NCBI GenBank assembly: GCA_030248295.1
Contig: JASANH010001507.1
Coordinates: 62,001-126,000, forward strand
Direction: 5' to 3'
DNA from: Mesodorylaimus sp. YZB2_4
Taxonomy: Eukaryota > Nematoda > Enoplea > Dorylaimida > Dorylaimidae
Length of the DNA stretch: 64,000 bases
Shown: one piece after another, positions 47,201 through 58,800 of the stretch
Position numbering within the stretch: position 1 is the first letter of the stretch
How the letters are laid out: each line of letters begins with the position of its first letter
Program-made: the position numbers and the translations under genes
The notes under the pieces: model-generated
Seen by the model: the letters and a program-made list of their open reading frames with translations, nothing else
Databases searched by the model: none
Told to the model about the DNA's origin: nothing

Positions 47201-47600
47201 ATAATTAAAAATTTCTATTCCTGTTTTTCGCCCTCTGTTTTCCAAATTAATGATGAAGTTGAAGAAGAAGAAGTATAGGCCGATATTCAGATTATGTTCT
47301 CCACCCCTGGCGAGTAGGAATTATGTTCCAATTCTTTGTCTGTTGGAAGTGCATTGAAGAAAATATAATAAGATTCCACAAGAATTCATTTTACAAAAAT
47401 AAATATACTTATAGATTTTTGGCATAACGAAAGATCATGGCACGCAGAATGGGCTGCAAGGGTGCATTATAGGAATAGTATAATCACACTTCCAAGTAAA
47501 AATATATCAGAATTTTTATCAGACACCTACTCGCTCATAAAACACGGCAAGACAAGACAGGGTCTAACAATAAAACTTGACTGGCACAGTAGTCTAACAC
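44255..47600. other. Region upstream of Unkempt, no gene recognised
   Basis: Probably holds the Unkempt promoter and leader exon. Positions 45670-45800 are almost pure A/T. A copy of repeat family R2 lies at 46497-46567, and an ICPHC-encoding remnant at about 46758 resembles one near 24680. A C11 run is at about 47801 (inside the next gene's intron). Confidence 0.45.
46497..46567 (+). repeat. Dispersed repeat (family R2), best copy
   Basis: Shares CATCAACC, GACGTCTCCCAGCCAAGG, TCGATAAT, CTCTCCCACT and GCCATGGC with 25622-25694 in the same order and orientation. Confidence 0.6.
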
Positions 47601-49260
47601 TCACACATCTAGAAAGTAGTCTTTGACCTCACAGTGCAGAGATGTATAATCCTGAAATAATATTATGAAAGTAGTGATTTGGCCCCACCACACCCTGTTA
47701 CCGAACTTATGGGTGAGGGTGAACAAATGTGCCATTACACAAACAAACAGTGTAGCTGCCTGGCGCGCTGCGCTGAAGGTCATGTACGTCGAACCCTGAC
47801 CCCCCCCCCCTCAATCATTCTCCTCTTCATTGACAATCGCTGTTCACCGGATCAAGATACTCATCGCTGTGGCACGCACTCGAGCCTCCCATCAAACGAA
47901 TGCAACGGCCAGGAATTCGACGAATCTAAAATAATCAGCTGTTAGACAAGGGACATCCAAAAAAGGAGTTGACGTACCTCTTGCACTTCGATGTAACAAC
48001 TTTTCACATCATTCGTACTCGAACTGGCCGGTTGAATAAGACCGTTACGACTGCTCGATCGTTGGAGGCGATTGAACAATTCTTGAACAGTGCGAGGATG
48101 TTGAATTTCCTTTGAATTTTGGAAAGCTTCCTCGGTTCGGGAATGTTGACGCACGGTCTAAACAGAGTGCAGTCTTCTGTGAAGTTGTTGTGACCAAGGG
48201 ATGATGTCCTGCTAGGCGAATTTGCATTCACATTTCCTACGAGGAGTAAGGAGTCTCCTGGTGCGCTATTGATATCTGTTTCTCAGTGGTCGCTACCTAG
48301 CCCTATACTAGATACTATAGATGCCTCTGCAACGGGTCCTATGTTATCGAAATGCACCAATAAGACATGGTCAAGAGGGACTGACAAGATGAGGGATAGT
48401 GCTGTCACTCTTTCTGAGAGAGTATTTTAGCGACTCATCTCAATTTTTTATGCTAAAAAGAGCTAGCCATGCAAAAAGTGCCTAAGCGAGACCGGATTAG
48501 CCGCTTTCGATGCTTAGCCTAGATTGCACGGGCGTGCTTGGCACGGTGGTCGGCTGTCTGAACTTTTCGTCTGGGCAGGAGTAAGGACAACAAAACGGCG
48601 TGGTTTCCACCTCGTATTCTCGAATCCTGGCACCGTGCCTAACACTCGCTGATCGAATGTTGAATTACGCCAGACGTGTACACCATTTCAAATCTAAACT
48701 AGTCCTAGGAAACGAGCGCCCTCATCCTCGGGAGTCTGGGATAGGCCTCTTCTAATTCCTCTGGAATTCCGAGACATGGCTGTTAGCCAATTCACCATTT
48801 GAGAATGGCAAGCGGGCGAGAGCGATTCGATCAAACATTTCGTAATCGCTCAAAGCATTTGGGCTGCCACTTTCTAAAACAGATTTGTGTCTAGTGACAC
48901 TGGCCATCACCCACGTATCTACTCCGACTATGATCGATGAGTGTGGCATCCGTTTCGCGCCAGTGGGCTGCATAACGAGCCAAAATCTCCGTCGCGACGT
49001 TGACGTCACAGCTACCGCCAACCAACTGTTTAGCGCTTAGGAAACGAGAAACCTTTTTGCGCAATTTTTTAGCAATTTCACCAATTATCATCCCACGCGT
49101 CTCACATTTCATTACAGTAGGCTTGAATAACTAGCACGTACTATATCTCGGATTTAGGACTTACCTCCTCGGCCGCCATGTCGTTTCCTTCAGCGATAGT
49201 TAGGCTGACCAAGGCCAACATGACAAGCATGGAGATCGACATCAGACGAAGCGATGGCAT
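47601..49260 (-). CDS. Small secreted protein, unrecognised
   Basis: Three exons, 49260-49165, 48157-47978 and 47651-47601, all joined in phase 0: 327 nt, 108 residues. Exon 1 encodes a clear signal peptide (MPSLRLMSISMLVMLALVSL, then TIAEG). The mature part is polar and helical in character (EEAFQNSKE, VQELFNRLQR), then has two cysteines 14 residues apart (SCYIE...LHCEV) and ends YFLDV. There are no dibasic cleavage pairs flanking amidation glycines, so it is not an obvious neuropeptide precursor. A splice acceptor (TTTCAG) lies 7 bp before the ATG, as for trans-spliced genes. The model depends on consensus splice sites and matching phases only. An alternative exon in 48.75-49.13 kb cannot be excluded. 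Confidence 0.42.
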
Positions 49261-52233
49261 GCGACGGCTGAAACGAGAGCAGCGCTATCATTACATATGA
49301 ACCAAAGCCGCTGGTTTGTGTGCTTTCAGATATCCACAGCAGCCAAAACCGAGCTGACATCTTTCATACTGTGATGGCTATCTTTGGGCCAAAACTAATC
49401 TGGTTGCACGGGCACTAAGTGATCCCCGTGACTGGGGTCATTTCGGGCCATACACCTGACCCCTGTTCTGTCCCCATGCCCTATCCTAACCTAGTAGTAC
49501 CCGTTCAGTAACCCTCGATCCTATTCCAGGTAGATTTGGTGCAGGGACTTCGGATTCATGCCCTCTCACCTTTGTTCCTTTTCAGAGTGCATTTTTCAAC
49601 TCTTCTACCGAGCCGTTTCCGAATAGCTCCTGCTTTACTTGTGCACCCACGCACCCGAGGTAAGTGGGGCCACATGCCTGTCTCCCCCAGTCCTGCCCAC
49701 CCATGACTAGTCGTGTCACTTTCATCAGCCCTGTGGTTGGATAGTCTTACGTCAGGGAAGTGCGTTGATCTTACGATAAGTATTGCATCACCACCAGCTT
49801 CCATTTACATGCCCCCTCAGTTTTTTAGATGCCTACTGTGGGTGTGCCTAAGCACCACATCGAGAGCAGGCCGTGACATCGACGTACAGTCGTACTATAT
49901 ACGGCAGTCACTGGTCCACGTACCTTGATTTGCCAAATAGGGACGCACTAGTCTGGTGAGCGAAAAGTGCCATTTCCGATTGTTTGATTGGATTACTGTG
50001 ACGAGACTGCGAGGCGGTTAGATAAACCAATCTAAAATAGGACACAGGTCAAGCTGACAACTGCTCGGAAGCTCGGTTGAGATGAGGACTGCGACGTGCT
50101 TATGCAAGAATAGGCCCTAGAAAACGGGTTTAAAAAAGGCTTAGCTAATATTCTAAAAACTATGCCTGGGCTAAAATGAGAAAAAGTTCTCACAGACGGC
50201 GGGTGGGAGACGGCTGGCGAATGATGGCACCAACCGCAAACTCGTTGAATAGAACCGAGGAAGCAATGGGGCTAGACGGAGCCAGTCTCCCTCCCGCCCC
50301 CGAACATATGCGTGGACTAGTGCCAAAATTCTGTCAGACGGACTTGGGCAAGACCGATTACCGATCGCGACTCCCCTAACCCTCGGCTTATGCATAGACG
50401 GCTCGGCGGCACGGCCTATCTTATAGCAGTCTGCCGCCTAGACCTCACCGTGTCATTCAAACCTTATCAGTCGGCTAAGTCATCGCGCCACTTTTATTTG
50501 TGAATGATCAGGCCATCGCTCGCTAAGGTCAAGAACACCCCCCGCATACATATCCTGCCGGCTATTGACGTAGGAAAAGATGGCGTGAGCATTTGCGCCT
50601 ATGGACTAAGCCATGCACGAAACGTGATTAGCTCTGTTTACTGGCACGACCCCCCTGATTCTTTGAAAATATGGCCTGATTCCCGAACCAATGACGCATT
50701 TGGTGCCTGGGCCATTCAGCGTAGATCATAATGCCTGGTTCGTTCAAGTCTCTCTGATCCATTTATGGACCCGTGTGAAGGCATTCTAAGCACCCACTTT
50801 GCCTATGCAGGGGTCACCCGCAGGAGATAGCTTCCCCACCTGGCATCAGACTGACCAACTTACCGTTTGTTGACTGCTGGCCTGGTAACTCTGACAATGA
50901 GTCGTCCTGCCCGTGCTAGTGCTTATATGGCGCGCAGCCCGCCGAGTAGGCGTTCCCCCGGCTAGTCACAACACTATAATCAGTTTAGCCCGTGGCCGTG
51001 TCTCGTTGGAGTTCGCCTGGGGAGCCCATTATGTCAATTCCCCGGCACTCGCCCGCTCACCCCTTAATTACAAGAGTTGACGTCGCCTCGTGCAGACCCA
51101 ACAGGTACTCTATATCCCACGTGCTGTCTGGCACGCGCGTGACCCCACTCCTAAATTTGTCACATGGACCAGGCCTTATTTCCGCTCATCCTGTCCTGAG
51201 GATGCGCAGTGCAGTGTTGATCACCTTCCACTTTTCGCTGCGAGTCATAACATCCCTGCCCCGGAGTAGTCGGGTAAACATCTCACCATAATCCCATTTC
51301 CGCCGCCCATCGCCCCAATTTCATGCAATCTCCAGTCACTACGCAATACCCTTGGCATTCGCCCACAACTCATTTACAATCGTCTGCGCATCATTCACAA
51401 AACCCCACGAACCTCCAGACATAATATCCACGTATAGAATGAGTGCACTTGGCCTAATCATGGAAAAGAGCGAGCATACAAAAAGCGACAAAGGCCGGCC
51501 AGTCCGCCGTACAATTCTAGTCTATACAACCCCACCAAGTTCACCAGCAAACCTTGTCACAGCTTGATCAATCGGGAGAATGGGTCATGGGTGGGAATTC
51601 ACGGCTATCATCCAACTTTAAATCGTCCGCTGTGTTTCCCGGCTGTGCCGCATCAACTAAACGTTTCAGACGCTGTTCTGAAATTGAAAACTCAATTACC
51701 TCTCCATTTGCATAAACTCACGGCCAAAACCTAGGGTGGGTCGTTTCTGTATGCTACTGTGTTCGTTTTGCTCGTTAGCAGCAGCAAGCAAACTGCAACT
51801 ATTATGCAATTAGGCCTACGCTAATTGCCGTCATCGCCTTCGAATTTCAATTTATTCAGCGGAAACGTGCTTTCGTCCCACTCTCCCATTTACATCTCAA
51901 TCAGCAGCTAATTCATACCGTCAAAAAAGCCCATATTGACATACGCGTCTTGTCACGAAGGCTGCCGTGCCAGCCTCCGGCACTCGCGTCACCCGCCAAA
52001 AAGAAGTTTGTCCGCTTGAGCGAGCACCTTGCCAAGAATACTAACTTCTAATTTCCACCTCATTGGACCCAGAAATGACCGTGCCATCATGTTATTCATC
52101 CTACCCCAAAAACTTTTAGACAAACCGACCGTACTAGACTAATGCACATCCGTTCCAAGCCTATCGCCCTCCGTTTCGAAGTGCAGACCGAGAACGTTGG
52201 GTACACACTATCTCTAAGTTTCCCATCTACGAT
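49261..52233. other. Intergenic region, nothing recognised
   Basis: Nearly 3 kb of higher-GC sequence without a believable gene. A minus-strand open frame near 51.35-51.46 kb and several plus-strand frames look protein-like only by length. The base composition differs from the AT-rich flanks, which would fit decayed transposon sequence. Confidence 0.4.
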
Positions 52234-55200
52234 CTAGCCAGCCATGCAAGCCCGAAAAAGCAGAGAAAAGCCGAAGCGAGTACCAGTACTACTTTCGGCT
52301 TGGCTCTGCACCATCGCTGCATAGGTTTTCGACATCATATATGACGGGGATGTCTCACGCGATTGTTGTTGCGCCGGTTTGGGCGCAGCTGCTCCAGAAG
52401 CAACGGCACCGACTCCACTACTTCCTCCTCGACCACTGACCACTGCCGTCGTCACCGCCGTACTAGTCGGTCCCTGTGTCGTCGTCGGAGCCGGTTGTCC
52501 GCAATTGGCAGCTTGAACGGGCGAGGGCGCACTGGTCTGCGGTGTTGTAACAGCGGATGAACTTAAAACCGCAGCACCGGAACCACCGCAACTTGAGACC
52601 AGCCTAAACAAAATGATCTGCTGTACCAGCAACTGACGGGTTCACCATTCCGCTACAGTATTCCTCACCTACGGGGGCGATTGTGAATCTGATAATTACA
52701 TTACCCGGGGCGGCACACCCAATAGTCGAAGCAGACACTTAATTTGTGTCCCGATTTTTTAAATACTGGCCTACTTTATGCCCGCCTCTTTTCTAATTAG
52801 CTCTTTGCATTATAATTATCGAAAAGGGCAAAATTCGCCAGCAAATTGCTAAGAAAAAGAACAAAACACCTTGATATTCTTTTTCTATGAAAATCAACAT
52901 CAAAAGAACTAAAATTTTCCAAATTATTTAGCAAGGATCTATTATCTAGACTACAAATTGTTCCCCCAAAAATTACCAGTTGAAAATGAAAACATAAAAG
53001 AATTTACCATTTTTAGAAAGTCTTATCTGGAAACTTCTTACAAGGCCGCAATTACATTCTCATCAAGTTTGGGTACAGTAGGCTAATCTCGGCATCAGTA
53101 GGTTATTTCTATCCTTGCCAAAACATCACAATGAGTCTCTCACTTACTGACCGGGGGCCACTTCACAATTCGTCAAGACATGTCTCAAATTTAGAACACC
53201 ATGATGCAAGATCGCTCAAGATTTAGGACATGTCTTCATCAATTTAAACGGCCCCTGAGCCTATTCGCCCCAGAATCAAGAATTGACTTACTTGTGCTGT
53301 TTCAGCAAAACGCACTCGCCTCCGTCTATTTTATCCAGCGCGTACACGTACAAATATCCGTCCAGAGACGCGACCAATAAACGCGGTTGCTGCTTGACCC
53401 TACAAGGAGAATCGAAATAAATAGAATTTCAATTGAAAAACAATAAAATAAAAAACCTTACACAGTTAAGGCACAGACATTGTGCGCGCCTGAATGAGAC
53501 AAGCGCGCATGCGCAAATGCGCGGTCTTGGTGAAAAATTTCCGAAACCTGAGTCGGTAAATAACTTGCAGCAGTCTTGCTAACGAAATTCATCCACCCTT
53601 GAACGCCTCCACCGCTCGCCTGTTCTTCGGCGACAACTCTGCTAGAATATATACCATAAACACATTTTTAGACACGTCCTGCGTGCAACAATGACGGGCG
53701 TCCGTTCCCTCGCATCCAAGGCATAGCGAATTATTATGTAGCTGATAAAATCATGATGGCAGTCAGTCCACACGTGCATGTCGACCAAAACTTAACCACG
53801 TACCTCTTCGCCTCTTTATCATGATGCTCGAGTTTGAAAACATGGACAGTCTCTGTGTTGCTCGACGAACATAGGAATAAGGAATCGGCGCTAAATGCCA
53901 ATGAGTATATTGTTACGCATCTGAAACGTAAAACTCAAATAAGAAAAGAAGCAAAGAGTTCAGAAACCAACACTGACCTCTTCATGCCCCTTCGGAATTC
54001 GAATAGCTTTTCACCGGATGGCACGGCGAAGACGCGTATGACTGTACCCTGCAATAAAAGCACGTTACATATTGGCACATAGAATTAACTTGAGTGTTAC
54101 CTTGTCCGATGCTGTCGCCAATTTGCTCCCATCAGCATTGAATTTCAATGCAGCTAAAGGGCTATTGTGCGCAGCAATCATCGTTACTGCTTGCTAAAAT
54201 ATTCTGACTAGTGAAATGATCATACAAATGACTGATCGATACTTACCAAATTGGAAGAATCGAAAATTTGGACTTCGCCAATAGTCGAAGAACCTGGATA
54301 AGCCAAGTAGCTTATGTCACTCGAAGTCAATTCGCACAAGCCTTGGGGATTTGGTGGAGTATCTCGAATTGTGTGCAACATCTTCATATCGCGTATATTG
54401 TGAATGTAAAGACTTTCTTCCAAGCACACGACTAGACGCTAAATAGTATGAAATAGGAAGTACATAACATACGCAATTTTTGCGCAGCCTGACTTACCAA
54501 TCGATTGAGGCGTACTGCTAAAATCGTGTTCGAATAGCTCTGACTGCATATTTCTTGGCCTTTTTGGAAGTGGCATACTTGCAATTTACGGGGCGCTGTC
54601 AAAGTCACCAACGTGACCAAGCTGCTCGAATATAATCGTTCCACCAAACAGACGTCTTCCAACGCTAAAAACAGAATTCCACACAGCTCATCAAACACTG
54701 TGCGTTAAACTAGGTCGCATCTTACCAAACTCGTGCAACGGTTTTAAATCGTCCAGCTGATTTAAAGGATACAACTTGTATCCCCGTTTCGTTCCAACAG
54801 CTAACGATCTGGAAAGAAAAACTGGTTGCTCGAAAAAATTTTTTGCGTAAAAGTCGCATTGGTAATTAGGTACTGTAGAGAACGCGATCAACACCGCCTT
54901 CTTCCCGCCCTATCGTCAAAAGCGCGAAACGCGTCCCAATTTAATTGTTTTCACACATTCATTCAAGTTAAATGGAAAATACAGACTACGAAAAACCCCT
55001 ACAAAACAGTTCTTCGAAGCTTTTTGCACAAGTCGCGATTATGTTCATATAAAGAAAAACACACTTATAAAAGCATGTTGTTCGGCCTCTTAAAAGTGTA
55101 CCATTAAATCCTTCAGCGATTGTACAGGACAACCTATAGACAAAGCCCATTTTCACCCAACTAGCTGAACATGGGCGTTTTTAGCCCGCCACTAACATAT

Positions 55201-55382
55201 AGTAGACACTTATCGGTATATGTTGAATTTGCTTGTTTCTGCCAATTTGGCATTCTACTATACCTCTAAAATCCAGTATTTCACATGATTCAAGACCTAG
55301 GTACAGTAGGCACTTACGTCGCATCTTGATTGAAAGTAATAAAAAGAGCTTCGTCAAAACCACCGCTTCCGCCGCCACTCAT
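52234..55382 (-). CDS. WIPI/ATG18 autophagy beta-propeller
   Basis: Ten exons: 55382-55318, 54808-54726, 54664-54498, 54438-54247, 54193-54101, 54048-53978, 53920-53804, 53641-53462, 53399-53292, 52603-52234. They total 1,446 nt, or 481 residues. It is a PROPPIN seven-bladed WD propeller that binds PI3P on the forming autophagosome. Landmarks: [78 protein letters not shown], the PI3P-binding FEFRRG (exon 6), [13 protein letters not shown], TSYLPxQVxEIF-like [11 protein letters not shown], and [10 protein letters not shown]. It is closest to the WIPI1/2 (C. elegans ATG-18) branch and not WDR45. The last exon adds about 120 residues of S/T/A/Q/P-rich tail without motifs. The start ATG opens [14 protein letters not shown], with a normal donor. 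Confidence 0.92.
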
Positions 55383-55872
55383 CGTCTCCCAAATGCAGAA
55401 ACCTACAAATGCGGTCAGAATAAATTAGACCGTCGAAAATTACATATTATATCTTCATAAAATCTCACACCAGGCTTTAATCAATGCCGATTTGCACCAA
55501 TTGAAGAATACAACGTAAAATCCCTTTTAACCGAATTTTATTTTATTTCATAACAATGAAGCATTGAGAAAGGGAGAATCTGCGCTGTGTGTGGAGCTGT
55601 CACGAACTAGCCCACATGATGAGCGCACAGGCAGCCAACAAATCGTGCCCTTGTACCTGAACATCGCGCGCCAATTCAAATCTTCACACTCTTGATATTG
55701 TCGGGACGCAGCCAGATCGAAACAGGCATATCTACTGTACTCTCGAATAAGAAAAACCAGAAAACCGACGCATGTCTGTTAAGAATGATTTCACCAGTCC
55801 TCCTTTCACAAAGTCACCTTCACTCAGAAAAAGCCAAAATCTTCTAAACACAGGCAAATCGGCAGAAATCAT
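55383..55872. other. Short intergenic gap
   Basis: 490 bp between the WIPI start and the exportin-7 stop, both on the minus strand. Near 55530 the minus strand reads AATAAA-like (plus TTTTATTTTATT), a plausible exportin-7 poly(A) region. Tight same-strand spacing leaves room for one promoter only. Confidence 0.4.
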
Positions 55873-58800
55873 TCACGACATCATATCAGCTCCGTATGGA
55901 CTGCCCAAATTCGTAATAGGACCCATTCCTTCATTTCCAACGCCCTTCAAGCAATCAGCCACTTGTCGACGGAAAACGGACACATTCTGCGTGAAGCTGA
56001 AACCAAACATCTCCTCACCACCTCACATAGCACAGCTACCAAATCAGGCAGACCTACCGATCTTTATTCTTAATCGACAGATTCCTCTCGATTCCTTCCA
56101 TTAAAGCATCGAAGCATTGCAAAAGAGTCTGCTGCTTATCCGTCGGCTGGCTGCTAACCACCTGCAGCTTCAGCTGGTTGAAATAGTCCTCATGCAATAG
56201 AATCAGACCTAACATAGGCCTCGACATCGACCACTGGCATCGGCATTCGTCAAACATAATCACGTTCAAAATAGTTGACAATATCTGCAAAGCCAACGCC
56301 TTTCCACTTTGCCACTACCAACGCCAACAAATAATGACTTACCTGCCGCATAACATCCGGGTGCACTTCCAGGACGCGCAAGCAATTGTCACCTTCAGGA
56401 GGCACACCCGCATGATTCCGACGAGGCTTGCCAGCTCGACTCACTCGACGATAAAGATACGTGATGATATTATCCAACGTCGAGCAACAGCAAGTGCATA
56501 TCATTGTGTCTGAAACGAAAAATCATAATTGGACATGCCATCTGAGATAACCTCAACGTCCTCATAATCCGATATCCATCAACAAACCATCCAACGGAGT
56601 AATCTTATTGCCCGAAGGGGTGCACTCTGACGAGCCATTACAACCAGTGCATTCACGTATCCCCCCCCCCCCCCCCCCCCGACGACGACACAGCCCATCT
56701 TACCCAAAGCCGTCAAACCTTCATGCAATGTTTGTAAAACGTAAACGAAAATTTGTGGCTCCAAATGTGACAAGAAAGTCATATGATCTTGCGCCAATGA
56801 TTCCAACAGAAAATAGTAATTTTGACTCAATTTACTATAAGCCTAAAACAAATTCTTTTAGAAATCCATCAACACCCAATGCATGCAACATCTTACCAGA
56901 AGGTCCGCCTGAGGAATGGCCAGCACCATTTTGACGAACATATTGAACGCGTCGTCCAGGCACGAATCTCCGTACAGACGGAATACACCAAAATTCACAT
57001 AAGAGCCGCACAACGCCGCACGCAAGACCCCGAAACATATCATGATACCTTTCAGCCGCATACTGTACAACTGATCTTTGGGAATGTCCGAGAGAGTGAG
57101 AATGCGCGACCCTACAAATACCATCTCCTTCAAGTATAGCCAAGGACCAGCTGTCAAGGTGCCTATATCCCCGCCTTCTTCATTGAAAAAGAGCCGCCCT
57201 TTTCACAAAAAGAATAAGAGTAAACCATGGCCCGGATTCCCCGTCCATGACCATTTATATCTTTGGCTTACCGTAGGAAGAAATCCACTTGCTCGCTTCT
57301 TTAAACAAAAGAATGGCATTCGGTGACGAGACATCAAACTGTAATCGTTGACTTCGATTTTGGCACAGCTCGCACATCAATTTCAGAACAGGCGTCGTGA
57401 CGTTCGGCTCAGAATACCACACCTGCAAATATCAACACTATAGCGTTCGTTCGGGATCCCGGTCCCGATCCCGATCCCGGTCGGGATTGCCCCTCCCGAA
57501 CCCGATCCCGATAAAAAGTGTTCGGGATTGGGGACTGAATATTGTGGTGGTAGAATGTTTTTATTGCAACAGGGAATGGGGCTGGTGTATGGGAAACGAG
57601 CTGTAGGGGTGATAATGGCATGATCGGATGAAACTACTCCCATAAAATGCACAAGTCCTGCTTTTTCTGATGTACGATGTACGATTTGCGCCCAGTTGGA
57701 TATAGCAACAGCCCGCATTTGCCATGATTAGATGGTGGGCCTGCTGCAGAAGCTGGCGACATTCTGCTTGACACTGACTCAGATGGTCATGGCCATCAAA
57801 ATATTGCAGAAGGGGAAATATAGAGACCTTGGCGGATGATTGAATTGATAGAGGAGGAGGGGATTTGTTTGCTAATTTGTAACTGATTCTTCGCTTGCCT
57901 GATTTTGAATGCAATGATAAATACTGCACTAAAAATTATCCAAGGAAAGGGAATCTGTGGCTTTTAATTTGCTGGCTACTCAGGGTGGGTTGTAGGTCAT
58001 CTATAGCCAATGAAAAGCGCTCTCTTCACAAAATCCTGATCCTGTCCCGATCCCGATCCCGGTCGTGATTGAGCGAGTCCCGATCCCGATACCGATCCCG
58101 AAAATAATGATCCCGAACGAACGCTACAACACTAACCATCAAATTTTAAGCCGTATAATTACTATCTTACCTCGAGCGCGCGATGCAGCACAGTCAAAAA
58201 CGTCGGATATCTGAAAATAGAAACCTTTTTATGACCTTTAAACTTCATAAACTTCAAACAAAATCTTTGACTTACATCCAGTCAAATAGCATAATATACG
58301 CACTCTTCGTATTACACGCAAATGCAATACCACGCACATCTCGAGCCAAACCAATCACCGCCCTCTAAAATTCACGAAAAAACCATAAATCTTCTCGTGT
58401 ATTTAATCTCCAACTCTTACTTTCGCTTCTTCTTGATTCAACAACGAGGAGTCAGCCATGGCGCACATTTTGCTAAGTTCATTAAATGCGCCTAGAAATC
58501 ATACGAAATTCAATAATCCACAAAAACCTACTCTCATTCTAATCCCACTCATAGCCCGCCACCCGAACTTACTACTTAAAGGCGCCATATACTGCTCGAA
58601 CTGTTCCTCATCCTCGCCCAAATCCACGCACAACAATCTTGTCAATGCAGTGTAAAATGTTGTTCTCGATTTCATCGTACGCAAATCTGTTGCCGTTCCC
58701 AAAAACGAAAAATGATCGCTCTAAAACAAATTATTTATTATCAATCAATTTATAAAATCTGAACTAGCACTTACCGTATGATGATTGAGCAAAAATTGTA

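Noticed and set aside
49261..52233. Hidden gene or transposon ORF
   Set aside because: Frames such as 50992-51291 have no recognisable motifs, and no consistent exon chain could be built on either strand.
56579..56830. Glycine-rich extension read through from an exportin-7 exon
   Set aside because: It is translation of the G20 intronic tract; the exon ends at a consensus donor (56704) with phase matching the next exon.
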